Shown here: positions 1 to 8,477 of the stretch, one piece after another
Layout of the letters: each line of letters starts with the position of its first letter
Position numbering within the stretch: the stretch's first letter is position 1
NCBI GenBank assembly: GCA_031180825.1
Contig: JAPSLM010000017.1
Span: 1 to 62,044 of the forward strand
DNA from: Paenibacillus sp.
GTDB lineage: Bacteria; Bacillota; Bacilli; Paenibacillales; NBRC-103111
DNA: 62,044 nucleotides
Direction: 5' to 3'
The notes under the pieces: model-generated
The model's input: the letters and a program-made list of their open reading frames with translations, nothing else
Told to the model about the DNA's origin: nothing
The model's database searches: none
Made by a program: the position numbers and the translations under genes

Positions 1-102
1 CCAGTATGTAAGACCCCTTGTAGACGACGAGGTTGATAGGTTCGGGGTGGAAGCGCGGCAACGCGTGCAGCTGACGAATACTAATCGGTCGAGGGCTTAT
101 CC
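1..102 (+). rRNA. rrl: 23S ribosomal RNA, 3' end only (partial)
   Basis: The first hundred bases carry the conserved 3' terminal stretch of bacterial 23S rRNA, including GACGAATACTAATCGGTCG followed by AGGGCTTATCC. The body of the gene lies left of the window. The exact mature end is set by pairing with the absent 5' end, so 102 is good to a few bases. Two short hairpins follow (about 107-126 and 127-140) and then an intrinsic terminator; no 5S gene follows. Confidence 0.95.
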
Positions 103-184
103 TACAAGCTTTCCGAAGGAAAGCTGCTTCGGAAGCATTCACTTTGCGCTATGTTTCGTTTCCAGTTTTCAGGGAATAATCAGA

Positions 185-220
185 CCCTTGCTATCCAATA
201 TGGACATGCAAGGGTTTTTT
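185..220 (+). terminator. rrn operon intrinsic terminator
   Basis: CCCTTGC at 185-191 pairs with GCAAGGG at 208-214 and is followed at once by six T. It lies about 80 bases after the 23S end, so transcription of the rRNA operon appears to end here without a 5S gene. Confidence 0.8.
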
Positions 221-240
221 GCGTTTATAGATAATGTAAA

Positions 241-270
241 ACTCGTCCTACTGTGCGTAGCAGGACGAGT
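241..270. terminator. Hairpin at the 3' end of the minus-strand membrane gene
   Basis: ACTCGTCCT (241-249) pairs with AGGACGAGT (262-270). The stem overlaps the last codons of the minus-strand gene and separates it from the convergent rrn operon. It may work in either direction, but the T-tracts on both sides are weak. Confidence 0.45.
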
Positions 271-790
271 CGTTCTCATTTATTTTTAAATAGCCGGATG
301 AACTGTGCTTGAAGAGAAGGAGAATGATGACCAGGCGTGGAATCAAAAGCCAGAGATGAACGAATACGAGAAAGCCGAGGAGCGATGGCGAGAGCCACGG
401 ATAGAGGCATCCCAGCAAGACCAGGACGATCCACAGCACATGGAAATGGAGACGGCGCACTTTGGTCATGGCGATATACGTCTCCGGCGCATAACCGAAC
501 CAGGGCAGCCGATAAGACCAGCTCCAAGCTTGAGGAGCATGCTTCTCCTTTGTACGGAGCAGGAGGCGAAGCAGAAGCGTTTGGACAAGCGGTATACCGA
601 TCACTCCGACCGGGACACCGATCAATCCCGCGGGCAACGATCCAAAGGAGATCGCGATAGCGGCCCCCAGAAAAGCGCAGACGGTCAAAATCCAATATGC
701 TTGAAATAAAATCGGCTTGTAATGAACCCGTTTGAGCAGCCGATAAGTATAGATGGTCGAATCTTTTGACAAAGTTCGGTCTCTTGGCAT
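248..790 (-). CDS. Membrane protein of unknown function
   Basis: I do not recognise this family. The 180-residue product starts MPRDRTLSKDS and has about four strongly hydrophobic segments: two in the first half (near residues 28-70, the second rich in Gly, Val and Ile) and two near residues 115-160. A basic, aromatic-rich loop lies between the pairs, and the tail is polar. The hydrophobic pattern and a GAGGA sequence 12 bases before the ATG argue that it is real. An in-frame TTG four codons upstream is less likely because it sits directly against that GAGGA. A second long minus-strand frame over the same bases (276-875) lacks such features. The gene is convergent with the rRNA operon and divergent from gin; in B. 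subtilis the equivalent spot between rrnA and csfB has no such gene. Function is unknown. Confidence 0.6.
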   Translation of the reverse strand: MPRDRTLSKDSTIYTYRLLKRVHYKPILFQAYWILTVCAFLGAAIAISFGSLPAGLIGVPVGVIGIPLVQTLLLRLLLRTKEKHAPQAWSWSYRLPWFGYAPETYIAMTKVRRLHFHVLWIVLVLLGCLYPWLSPSLLGFLVFVHLWLLIPRLVIILLLFKHSSSGYLKINENDSSCYAQ

Positions 791-914
791 AATTAGCCCC
801 AATCCTCACTTGATGAACAAAATGAAAATTCACTACATATATCGGTAGGGTACAGGAAAATGATGAGTTTGTCACGGTCTAACATCGATTTTTCACCAAA
901 AATATTGCGGAAAG

Positions 915-944
915 GTTTGAGTTTTAAGAGAATTGGGCATACTG
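915..944 (+). promoter_or_regulatory. Sigma-F-like promoter before gin
   Basis: GTTTG (915-919), a 15-base spacer and GGGCATACTG (935-944) match the sigma-F pattern GYWTA / GGNNANANTW except for the last base of each element. csfB(gin) is known to be sigma-F dependent in B. subtilis, which supports the reading. Confidence 0.45.
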
Positions 945-974
945 CTAGAAAAGAAGAGTAGAGGTGAATCGAAC

Positions 975-1172
975 ATGAGCGACGAGCTGCAGCACGATTT
1001 CACGCCATCCTGCATCATTTGCGGGCAAATTAAAGAAAACGGCATCCTAATCATCTCCGAATTCATATGCGAGGATTGCGAGACTGAAATGGTCCACACG
1101 GAAGTTAACGACGCCAAGTACCCTTTTTTCATCCATCAGATGAAGCAGATTTTATACAAAAAGAATGCTTGA
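975..1172 (+). CDS. gin: Anti-sigma-G factor Gin (CsfB)
   Basis: This 65-residue protein belongs to the Gin/CsfB family, which binds sigma-G, and in B. subtilis also sigma-E, to stop premature late-sporulation transcription. Two CxxC pairs are visible, CIICGQ near residue 12 and CEDCE near residue 34. They form the single zinc-binding site of the family. The chosen ATG has AGAGGTGA eight bases upstream; the longer frame beginning at 933 would add 14 residues without a better ribosome site. Its position left of the decarboxylase and tmk is the same as csfB in B. subtilis. A sigma-F-like promoter lies about 30 bases upstream, consistent with forespore expression. Identification rests on the cysteine pattern, size and synteny. 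Confidence 0.88.
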   Translation: MSDELQHDFTPSCIICGQIKENGILIISEFICEDCETEMVHTEVNDAKYPFFIHQMKQILYKKNA

Positions 1173-1280
1173 ATGGCAAGCGAATGGAAGCAAGCTCCGT
1201 TTTATCTCAGCTAGGGATGGAAGCGGGCTTTTTTGTTTGGTACAATACTGCTAAAATTGTTTTTGAAATGAGGAAACAAG

Positions 1281-2756
1281 GTGTCACAGCATAGAGCGCC
1301 GCTGTACGAAGCGTTGGCGGCCCATCGGGATTCGGGCGCGCTCAGCTTTCATGTGCCCGGGCATAAATCTGAAGCACAAGGATATGCCGAGGCGGAATCA
1401 GCCTACCGGCAGATCTTATTACTTGATAGAACGGAGATCGCCGGACTGGACGATCTTCACCATCCGGAAGAAGCGATTAAAGAAGCTCAAACCTTCGCCG
1501 CGGCATGCTTTGGGGCGGATGAGACTTTTTTTCTGGTCAACGGAAGCACGGCGGGGAATTTGGCCATGATATTGGCAACCTGCCGCCGCGGGGACCTATT
1601 GCTGATACAGCGGGATGCGCATAAATCGGTCATTCACGGACTGATGCTTGCCGGTGCGCGGGCGGTGTTTATTTCCCCGTTGTGGGACCCGGAGAGCGGG
1701 CTGAGCATGGGGCTGGCTGCAGAGGATGTCGAGCAGGCGCTGGATCGCTATCCTGAGGCCAAGGGGCTGCTTGTAACCAATCCAAGCTATTACGGCATTA
1801 CAAACGATTTGAAGGCGTTATCCGGGCTTCTGCATGACCGGGGGAAGGTACTGCTGGTAGATGAGGCGCACGGGGCTCATTTCGGCTTCCACCCCGATTT
1901 GCCTGCCTCGGCTTTGAGCTGCAGGGCGGACGCCGTCGTGCAGTCCACCCACAAAATGCTGACGGCCATGACGATGGGCGCAATGCTGCACGTACAGGGC
2001 CCGCGAATTCGCCTTGGCGCCGTCCGAAAGGCGCTTGCGATGGTCCAAAGCTCAAGCCCTTCTTATCCGATTATGGCGAGCCTGGATCTCAGCCGGCGGA
2101 TGCTGCAGGAAGAGGGCGAAGAACGGATCGAACGAGGCCTGTCGGCCGTTCGAAGGGTGATAGGGTATCTGCGCGGACATAAACGGTGGCATGCAAGAGC
2201 TTTGACGGACCGTATGGTGGATGCCGGTTGTCGTCAGGACCCTTTTAAGGTGGCGCTGTACGACGCATCAGGCCGTCTTGACGGTTTTGCGTTGAAAGAT
2301 GGACTGGAGCAGCAGGGCTGCTACCCGGAGCTGGCCGACCCGACGTATGTTCTGCTCGCGTTCAGCTTGGCGAGTACCCAAGAAGCGGCGCAGCGGCTGA
2401 TTGTAGCGCTGGAGCGGATAGATGAAGAAACACGGGACGAAGGAAGCGAGACGAGCCCGGGATCGTGGGGGGCCGAAGCGGCAGCGCAGCGGATATCCGA
2501 GCCGGTAACCTTCGATTGGGAAGTTATCCATGAGGGAACGGGGACAAAGGTGGCGGTGCCGGTAGCCGAATGCGCAGGACGCATCGCTGCCGAGATGATC
2601 GTACCGTACCCTCCAGGCATTCCTGTGCTTTATCCGGGAGAGCGGATTACCGAGCGGACGGTGTCGCATTTAACGCGGCTGGCCGCTTTAGGGTCGCGGT
2701 TTCACGGGCATGATGTGACTGCCTTCGGTACCGTTCCGGTGATTGATATGAGATAA
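1281..2756 (+). CDS. yaaO: PLP-dependent Orn/Lys/Arg decarboxylase family protein (YaaO type)
   Basis: The 491-residue product is a group III basic amino acid decarboxylase of the short Gram-positive type (SpeA/YaaO). Such enzymes make polyamine precursors from arginine, lysine or ornithine; the substrate here cannot be told from sequence. The N-terminal motif FHVPGHK is near residue 24, NGSTAGN binds the cofactor phosphate near 87, DEAH (194-197) supplies the PLP aspartate, and STHKM contains Lys225, the expected Schiff-base lysine. The C-terminal part carries PPGIP near 440, typical of the family's small domain. Translation starts at a GTG with GAGGAAAC upstream; no ATG is better placed. 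It sits between gin and tmk as yaaO does in B. subtilis, but xpaC and yaaN, the genes between them there, are absent. Confidence 0.88.
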   Translation: MSQHRAPLYEALAAHRDSGALSFHVPGHKSEAQGYAEAESAYRQILLLDRTEIAGLDDLHHPEEAIKEAQTFAAACFGADETFFLVNGSTAGNLAMILATCRRGDLLLIQRDAHKSVIHGLMLAGARAVFISPLWDPESGLSMGLAAEDVEQALDRYPEAKGLLVTNPSYYGITNDLKALSGLLHDRGKVLLVDEAHGAHFGFHPDLPASALSCRADAVVQSTHKMLTAMTMGAMLHVQGPRIRLGAVRKALAMVQSSSPSYPIMASLDLSRRMLQEEGEERIERGLSAVRRVIGYLRGHKRWHARALTDRMVDAGCRQDPFKVALYDASGRLDGFALKDGLEQQGCYPELADPTYVLLAFSLASTQEAAQRLIVALERIDEETRDEGSETSPGSWGAEAAAQRISEPVTFDWEVIHEGTGTKVAVPVAECAGRIAAEMIVPYPPGIPVLYPGERITERTVSHLTRLAALGSRFHGHDVTAFGTVPVIDMR

Positions 2757-2888
2757 GCCGACGCGGTAAGGTTTACATATATGGTTTTTATGGGTGGCGT
2801 TTGTTCCATAGGCTCAGAGAAAAAAACGCTATAGCGAGAAACGGATTGCAACCGCTATCCGAGTCACTACAGGACAGGAGACATGCAT

Positions 2889-3527
2889 GTGAAACGGGGC
2901 TTTTTTATAACGGTAGAGGGCGGAGAAGGAGCAGGCAAAACGTCCGCGATCGATGCCATCCTGGAGCAAGTCAAAGCGCGGGGGTACGACGTGCTATCCA
3001 CGCGGGAGCCCGGGGGCATTCCGATTGCCGAGCAGATTCGCTCGGTCGTTCTCGACCGGAACAATACGGCGATGGATCCGCGCACGGAAGCGTTATTGTA
3101 CGCGGCTGCGAGACGGCAGCATTTGGCGGAGAAAGTCATTCCTGCGCTGGAAGCCGGCAAGGTCGTCGTATGCGATCGCTTTATCGACAGCAGCTTGGCT
3201 TACCAAGGGTATGCGCGCGAGCTTGGGATGGACGAGGTGTTTGCGATTAACCGGTTTGCGATCGGCGATTGGATGCCGGATTTGACGGTGTTCATGGACG
3301 TTCGTCCGGAGATCGGGCTGGCCCGGATTCGCGCCGACCAGCGGCGGGAAGTGAACCGCCTGGATCTGGAGTCGATGACGTTTCACAATAAAGTGCGGGA
3401 AGGTTACTTGCAGGTGCTCCGCCGGTTTCCGGAGCGTATCTTACGGGTGGATGCCGAGCGTGAGCTGGATCAGGTGCTTGAGGATATTGGGCAAATGCTG
3501 AACCAAAAGCTCCCCAGGCGAGTATGA
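2889..3527 (+). CDS. tmk: Thymidylate kinase
   Basis: Phosphorylates dTMP to dTDP with ATP, the last step shared by both routes to dTTP. The P-loop GGEGAGKT lies at residues 11-18, the dTMP-binding REPGG near 38 and the DRF motif ([13 protein letters not shown]) near 93. Length (212 residues) is usual. I prefer the GTG at 2889: the Shine-Dalgarno ACAGGAG ends at 2880, which leaves eight bases to this GTG but only two to the ATG at 2883, so the ATG would be badly placed. Two residues differ between the choices. The gene heads a replication-linked cluster (tmk, darA, yaaR, holB, ricT, yabA) with the same order as B. subtilis. Confidence 0.96.
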   Translation: MKRGFFITVEGGEGAGKTSAIDAILEQVKARGYDVLSTREPGGIPIAEQIRSVVLDRNNTAMDPRTEALLYAAARRQHLAEKVIPALEAGKVVVCDRFIDSSLAYQGYARELGMDEVFAINRFAIGDWMPDLTVFMDVRPEIGLARIRADQRREVNRLDLESMTFHNKVREGYLQVLRRFPERILRVDAERELDQVLEDIGQMLNQKLPRRV

Positions 3528-3533
3528 TATAAT
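3525..3533 (+). promoter_or_regulatory. Extended -10 promoter for darA
   Basis: TGATATAAT, an extended -10 with a perfect TATAAT at 3528-3533, overlaps the tmk stop codon region. No convincing -35 is seen at the right distance, which fits an extended -10 promoter. It would drive darA and the genes after it, leaving a leader of about 110 bases. Confidence 0.45.
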
Positions 3534-3603
3534 AGATACGTACCTTCTACAGATGTTTATATATAAATGAAGGAATTTTTCAACCGCTTGTCTAATTATT
3601 TAA

Positions 3604-3978
<375 letters not shown>

Positions 3979-3996
3979 AAACGAGGTCGAGCCGAA

Positions 3997-4443
3997 GTGA
4001 AAATCAACCCGGGTTGGCGCCCTTTCGGCAATGAAGTCGTCCGCAGCGAGAATACGTCTTCCCAGCAGCTTCAAAAAATGTCGTTCTCCGATACGATGCA
4101 GCAGCAGGAAGAAAGAGCAACCCGGGAGCAGCTTCAGCGGATCCTGCAGCAAATCGACCTGCAAGGTCAGCGGCTGGCCAAGTCGATGACGGTACGCGAG
4201 CTCCGGCAGTATAAGCTGCTTGTAAAGCAGTTTTTGGAGGAGACGGCACGGCGGGGAGTTCAGCTTCGCGATACGCGGGGGTGGGACCGCAGGGGCCGGA
4301 CGAAGCGGTACAAGCTGCTGGAGGAAATCGATGCCGAGCTGCTAGGCCTGGCGGACGAGCTGGTGGGAAGCGAACAGGGACGCATCGAGCTGCTGCAAAA
4401 AATCGGTGAAATTCGCGGAATGCTGATTAACCTGTTTTTTTAA
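3997..4443 (+). CDS. yaaR: DUF327 family protein YaaR
   Basis: A 148-residue, mostly helical, highly charged protein of the YaaR family, whose biochemical role is not established. It has no signal peptide or membrane segment. A conserved central block reads SMTVRELRQYKLLVKQFLEE (residues about 63-82), and the end is hydrophobic (GMLINLFF). The start is a GTG 18 bases after darA, with a purine-rich GAGGTCGAG ribosome site. It lies between darA and holB as in B. subtilis, which is the main support for the name. The many Gln, Arg and Leu residues in the middle suggest coiled-coil helices. Confidence 0.88.
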   Translation: MKINPGWRPFGNEVVRSENTSSQQLQKMSFSDTMQQQEERATREQLQRILQQIDLQGQRLAKSMTVRELRQYKLLVKQFLEETARRGVQLRDTRGWDRRGRTKRYKLLEEIDAELLGLADELVGSEQGRIELLQKIGEIRGMLINLFF

Positions 4444-4481
4444 AGCGAAGCAGCCGATCTGGAAAGGAAATGCAGGCCATC

Positions 4482-5459
4482 ATGTCTTTTCAAGCGATTA
4501 CAGGGCAGGAGCGAGTCAAACGAATGCTGCAAAACAGCCTTCGGACCGACAAAGTTTCGCACGCGTATATATTTACGGGGGCGCCCGGAACCGGGCGAAG
4601 AGCGATGGCCCGGGCATTCGCCCAAGCTATCTATTGCAAGGTGCTGCCGGACGATGCCTGCGGAGAATGCCTGGATTGCCGCAAGGTAGAGCACGGAAAT
4701 CATCCTGACCTGCATTGGATCGTCCCGGACGGCGCCTCGATCAAAATCGATCAAATACGGGAGCTGCAAAAACAGTTCGCTTATCGCGCTTCGGCTTCCA
4801 ACGTCAAAATGTATATATTGGAGGATGCCGATAAACTGACCGTGCAGGCGGCGAACAGCCTGCTGAAATTTTTGGAGGAACCGACCTCGCAGGTCGTAGC
4901 GGTTCTGATTACGGATAACGGACAAGCCCTGCTGCCGACCATCCGGTCGCGCTCCCAGTGGATTCCTTTTTTGCCAATGTCGCGAGGCGGGATGAAGGAG
5001 CTGCTGTTGCAGGAGGGACATCCGCCCGTACTCGTTCAAGCGGCGGTAAATTTGGCTGCCGGACCGGAGGCGGCGCGGGAGCTGATTCAAGGAAATGGGT
5101 TTGCAGAACTCCGAAATTTGGTGATACAATTAGCTAGGGAAAGTTTGTCCCGATTGCCCTCTGCGATGCTGATTGCTCAGCAGAAGCTGGCCAAGGGAGA
5201 GTTTTCCGAACAATTGCCGCGCTTCATGGATATGCTGATTTTGTGGCTCAAGGATATGGTACAGCTCAAGCTCGGTACCCGCGAAGATTTGATCTACACG
5301 GATCAACTGGACTGGATGTCGCAGCAAGCGTTGTCTTATTCGATGGAGCACTGGATCGCCTGCCTCGAGCAGGCGGTGGAAACGCAGAAACGATTGCGGG
5401 CCCATGCCAATCCCCAGCTCGCGCTGGAACATATATTAATGCGGCTCAAGGGGGTGTAA
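4482..5459 (+). CDS. holB: DNA polymerase III delta-prime subunit
   Basis: Clamp-loader subunit that, with DnaX and HolA, loads the sliding clamp on primed DNA. The 325-residue protein starts MSFQAITGQERVKRML, has a degenerate P-loop GAPGTGRR near residues 35-42, a zinc-binding CGECLDCRKVEHGNH block near 60, and the sensor-1 region LLKFLEEPT. Arg in place of the P-loop Lys fits a delta-prime subunit that need not hydrolyse ATP. I chose the ATG at 4482, because GGAAAGGA ends at 4468, leaving 13 bases; the ATG at 4470 is only one base from that site. The first residues also match the usual family start. It is followed closely by ricT. Confidence 0.94.
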   Translation: MSFQAITGQERVKRMLQNSLRTDKVSHAYIFTGAPGTGRRAMARAFAQAIYCKVLPDDACGECLDCRKVEHGNHPDLHWIVPDGASIKIDQIRELQKQFAYRASASNVKMYILEDADKLTVQAANSLLKFLEEPTSQVVAVLITDNGQALLPTIRSRSQWIPFLPMSRGGMKELLLQEGHPPVLVQAAVNLAAGPEAARELIQGNGFAELRNLVIQLARESLSRLPSAMLIAQQKLAKGEFSEQLPRFMDMLILWLKDMVQLKLGTREDLIYTDQLDWMSQQALSYSMEHWIACLEQAVETQKRLRAHANPQLALEHILMRLKGV

Positions 5460-5461
5460 GA

Positions 5462-6265
5462 TTGTTCTCCGTGGTAGGTGTCCGCTTCAAGAAGGCGGGC
5501 AAAGTGTATTACTTCGATCCAAGCGATCTGCCGATTGATCAAGACAGTGCCGTCATTGTCGAAACGGCGCGCGGAGTCGAATACGGCCGGGTAGTCATTG
5601 GCCGAAGAACGGTAGGCGAATCGGATGTGGTGCTTCCGCTGAAGAAGGTTATCCGCATTGCGGATCAGCAGGATGCACAGCTTGTTGAGGATAACAAGCA
5701 AGCGGCTAAAAATGCGTTTGCCATTTGTCAGGATAAGATTAAGGATCACCAGCTGCGCATGAAGCTGGTAGACGTTGAGTATACATTTGACCGGAACAAA
5801 ATTATTTTTTATTTTACGGCCGAAGGCCGGGTCGATTTCCGGGAACTGGTCAAGGATTTGGCCAGCATTTTCCGGACGCGGATCGAGCTTCGCCAAATCG
5901 GGGTCCGGGACGAAGCCAAGATGCTTGGAGGCATCGGGCCTTGCGGACGCATCCTGTGCTGTTCTTCCTTTCTGGGGGATTTCGAGCCGGTATCGATCAA
6001 GATGGCGAAGGACCAGAATCTGTCGCTCAATCCGACGAAAATTTCCGGATTGTGCGGACGATTAATGTGCTGCCTCAAATATGAGCATGATAATTACGAA
6101 AGTGCCAAGGACGATCTTCCACGCGTAGGAAGCGAAGTGATTACGCCGTTCGGCAACGGACGCGTGGTATCGCTGAATATCGGGGAGCGTACGGCGAAGG
6201 TGCAGATTTTTGATTTGAAGAAAGTGATGGATCTTCCTTTGGATGATGTAGTAGAGCAGCAATAA
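5462..6265 (+). CDS. ricT: Regulatory iron-sulfur protein RicT (YaaT), PSP1 domain
   Basis: The 267-residue protein is the PSP1-domain member of the Ric (Y) complex with RicA and RicF. In B. subtilis the complex carries [4Fe-4S] clusters, helps RNase Y mature mRNAs and promotes Spo0A activation, so it bears on sporulation, competence and biofilm formation. Conserved cysteines lie in CGRILCCSSF and GLCGRLMCCLKYE (residues about 161-203). The chosen start is TTG, two bases after the holB stop, with AAGGGGGTG eight bases upstream; the N-terminus then reads MFSVVGVRFKKAGKVYYFDP, as in the family. A long upstream extension of the frame overlaps holB and is not credible. RicA and RicF are not encoded in this window. 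Confidence 0.93.
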   Translation: MFSVVGVRFKKAGKVYYFDPSDLPIDQDSAVIVETARGVEYGRVVIGRRTVGESDVVLPLKKVIRIADQQDAQLVEDNKQAAKNAFAICQDKIKDHQLRMKLVDVEYTFDRNKIIFYFTAEGRVDFRELVKDLASIFRTRIELRQIGVRDEAKMLGGIGPCGRILCCSSFLGDFEPVSIKMAKDQNLSLNPTKISGLCGRLMCCLKYEHDNYESAKDDLPRVGSEVITPFGNGRVVSLNIGERTAKVQIFDLKKVMDLPLDDVVEQQ

Positions 6266-6306
6266 AAGCCAGCCGCTGCTTCTGCAGCTTGAGGTGAGAG
6301 AAAAGC

Positions 6307-6663
6307 GTGGATAAAAGGGATATATTCGTACAAATCGATCAAATGGAAGAACAGATGGGCACGCTGTATGCCGAGCTGGGCGAGATCAAGCGGCAGATTA
6401 TCGAGCTGCTGGAGGAAAATAAGCGGCTGGGCATCGAGAATCAGCAGCTGCGCAAGCTGCTGAAGAAAGATGTGGAACCGATGCTGCCTGTGCTTCAAGC
6501 AGCCGGTGCGAGCGTCCCTGTTTCGATCAAAGAAACGACCGGTGAAGGCTACGACAATTTGGCACGCATCTATCACGAAGGCTTTCACATTTGCAATGTC
6601 TATTACGGACATTTGCGTACGGAAGGCGACTGCTTGTTCTGTATGTCATTTTTGAATAAATAA
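6307..6663 (+). CDS. yabA: Replication initiation control protein YabA
   Basis: Negative regulator of chromosome replication initiation; it binds DnaA and the sliding clamp DnaN and so limits DnaA activity. The 118-residue protein has an N-terminal leucine-rich coiled coil (residues about 5-60, for tetramerisation) and a C-terminal zinc domain with HICNVYYG and CLFC, giving the expected His and three Cys ligands. Translation starts at GTG, with GGTGAGAG upstream. It follows ricT by 41 bases and ends at an intrinsic terminator, so the tmk-yabA group seems to close here. Confidence 0.95.
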   Translation: MDKRDIFVQIDQMEEQMGTLYAELGEIKRQIIELLEENKRLGIENQQLRKLLKKDVEPMLPVLQAAGASVPVSIKETTGEGYDNLARIYHEGFHICNVYYGHLRTEGDCLFCMSFLNK

Positions 6664-6670
6664 CGATGCG

Positions 6671-6704
6671 CCGTAGAGGAGATTGCTCTTCTACGGTTTT
6701 TTTT
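6671..6704 (+). terminator. Intrinsic terminator after yabA
   Basis: CCGTAGA at 6671 pairs with TCTACGG ending at 6696, followed by eight T. Confidence 0.8.
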
Positions 6705-6757
6705 GAAGAGCAAAGAAACGATGAGGTACATAATAACCCGCAGAAAGAGGTATAGGT

Positions 6758-7531
6758 TTGGAACGAGTCCTGATTTATGAGCGGGAGCGAATCGACGATT
6801 TGCTTACGCACGATTTAAAGATTATTCAGAGCGACGAAGTATTCAGCTTCTCGATGGATGCGGTGCTGATCGCGCGCTTCTGCTCGGTACCGCCGAGAGG
6901 GCGCATCGCCGATCTATGCACCGGTAACGGCGTCATTCCGCTGCTGCTGACCACCCGGACGAAGGCGCACATTACGGGCGTAGAAATTCAAGCGAGATTG
7001 GCGGATATGGCCCGGCGGAACGTGCAGTTAAACGGGCTGGAAGAGCGAATCGCCATTCGGCATGAGGATTTGCGTGAATCGCCCGCGGAACTGGGGAACG
7101 GCACCTTCGATTTGGTGACGGTCAATCCTCCGTATTTGCCTGTACCGAATGGGGATCAAAACGTGAATGAGCATGTAGCCGCCGCCCGGCACGAGCTGTT
7201 CTGCACGTTGGATGATGTGGTCCGGGTCAGCAGCCGGCTGGTGCGCAGCGGCGGCAAAGTCGCTATGGTTCATCGGCCAAGCCGCTTGGTCGATATTTGC
7301 TGCACGATGCGGCAGTATCGGCTGGAGCCGAAACGCATCCGCTTCGTTCATCCCCGTGCGGATGCCGAAGCGAATATGGTGCTCGTCGAAGCGCTCCGCG
7401 ACGGAAAACCGGAGGTTCGCATGCTTCCGCCGCTGATTGTTTATAAAAATGAGACGGAATATACGGATGAGCTGATGGAAGTCTATTACGGCCGCCGCGC
7501 TGCGCTCGCCGATCCGTCTAATACATTATAG
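6758..7531 (+). CDS. trmN6: tRNA1(Val) (adenine(37)-N6)-methyltransferase (YabB)
   Basis: SAM-dependent methyltransferase with the NPPY catalytic motif of N6-adenine methylases (VTVNPPYLPV near residue 127) and a SAM-binding region near residue 48 (ADLCTGNGVIPLLL). Family members YfiC/TrmN6 methylate A37 of tRNA-Val; the target in this organism is assumed from that. The start is TTG with AAAGAGG seven bases upstream and no ATG competing nearby. The 257-residue length is typical. It is followed nine bases later by rsmI; the GIY-YIG nuclease gene yazA that lies between them in B. subtilis is absent. Confidence 0.9.
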   Translation: MERVLIYERERIDDLLTHDLKIIQSDEVFSFSMDAVLIARFCSVPPRGRIADLCTGNGVIPLLLTTRTKAHITGVEIQARLADMARRNVQLNGLEERIAIRHEDLRESPAELGNGTFDLVTVNPPYLPVPNGDQNVNEHVAAARHELFCTLDDVVRVSSRLVRSGGKVAMVHRPSRLVDICCTMRQYRLEPKRIRFVHPRADAEANMVLVEALRDGKPEVRMLPPLIVYKNETEYTDELMEVYYGRRAALADPSNTL

Positions 7532-7540
7532 AAGGAATCG

Positions 7541-8434
7541 ATGTCCGTGAACATTCAAAAAAGCTATGCCAATGACGGCCGCCGTCAAGGAAGCCTTTAT
7601 CTGGTTGGCACTCCGATCGGCAATCTGGAGGATATGACCTACCGTGCCGTCCGGGTGCTTGGCGAAGTGCAGTGGATTGCCGCCGAGGATACCCGGCAAA
7701 CGCGCAAGCTGCTGACGCATTTCGATATTTCGACCCGGCTCGTCAGTTACCACGAGCATAATAAGCAAGCCAGCGGCCCCGAGCTGATCCGCCTCATGCA
7801 GGAAGGCGACTCTATCGCGCTCGTCAGCGACGCCGGGCTGCCTGCGATCTGCGATCCGGGGGCGGATCTGGTCCGCCTCGCCATCGAAGCGGATATCCCG
7901 GTTATCCCCATCCCCGGGGCGAACGCCGCGCTCTCCGGGCTCATCATGTCGGGGCTGCCGACTGATCGGTTCACCTTCGTCGGCTTCCTGCCGCGCGACA
8001 AAAAGCCCCTTGAGCGGGAGCTTGCCGCCTTGAAGCGGGAACAAGGCTCGGTGATCTGCTACGAGTCCCCGCATCGCCTGGTGAAGACTCTGACGGCCAT
8101 GGCCGAAACGATCGGCGGAAACCGGGAAATCTGCTTGGTCCGCGAGCTGACCAAGAAATACGAGGAAGCCGTCCGAGGCACGATCCGCGAATGCTTGGAC
8201 CATCTCAACGAGCACCCGCCTCAAGGCGAGTATGTGCTCATCCTCCGCGGTGTCAGCCCGGAAGAAGCCGAGGCATCCGGCGAAGCCATGTGGTGGGCCT
8301 CTTTATCCCCTGCCGAGCATGTTGCCCGTTACGAGGCCGACGGCCTGGACCATAAAGAGGCTCTGCGCCGTGCTGCCCAGGATCGCGGCGTTCCGAAGCG
8401 CGAGCTGTATAATCTGCTTCACCAAGGAAGCTAA
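7541..8434 (+). CDS. rsmI: 16S rRNA (cytidine(1402)-2'-O)-methyltransferase
   Basis: Methylates the ribose of C1402 in the 16S decoding centre. This is a tetrapyrrole-methylase-fold enzyme of 297 residues. Motifs visible are LYLVGTPIGNLEDMT (residues about 18-32), AEDTRQTRKLL, LVSDAGLPAICDPG and FVGFLPRDKK, all diagnostic of RsmI. ATG start with AAGGAATCG upstream. It sits directly behind trmN6 and probably shares its transcript. The coding region ends 711 bases before abrB (opposite strand), with a promoter-like sequence right after its stop. Confidence 0.96.
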   Translation: MSVNIQKSYANDGRRQGSLYLVGTPIGNLEDMTYRAVRVLGEVQWIAAEDTRQTRKLLTHFDISTRLVSYHEHNKQASGPELIRLMQEGDSIALVSDAGLPAICDPGADLVRLAIEADIPVIPIPGANAALSGLIMSGLPTDRFTFVGFLPRDKKPLERELAALKREQGSVICYESPHRLVKTLTAMAETIGGNREICLVRELTKKYEEAVRGTIRECLDHLNEHPPQGEYVLILRGVSPEEAEASGEAMWWASLSPAEHVARYEADGLDHKEALRRAAQDRGVPKRELYNLLHQGS

Positions 8435-8444
8435 TAGGAAATAG

Positions 8445-8472
8445 TTTACAACCGGCGTTCCTACTATATAAT
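8445..8472 (+). promoter_or_regulatory. Sigma-A promoter downstream of rsmI
   Basis: TTTACA (8445-8450), 16-base spacer, TATAAT (8467-8472). It points to the plus strand, where no protein gene follows for 1.3 kb, so it may drive a non-coding RNA. Confidence 0.6.
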
Positions 8473-8477
8473 AGAAG

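Noticed and set aside
47..289. 80-codon open frame over the 23S end
   Set aside because: It overlaps the rRNA gene and the terminator; no ribosome site.
1178..1234. Terminator after gin
   Set aside because: Pairing between AAGC/GCTT-type arms is broken by several mismatches, so a T-run alone is not enough to call it.
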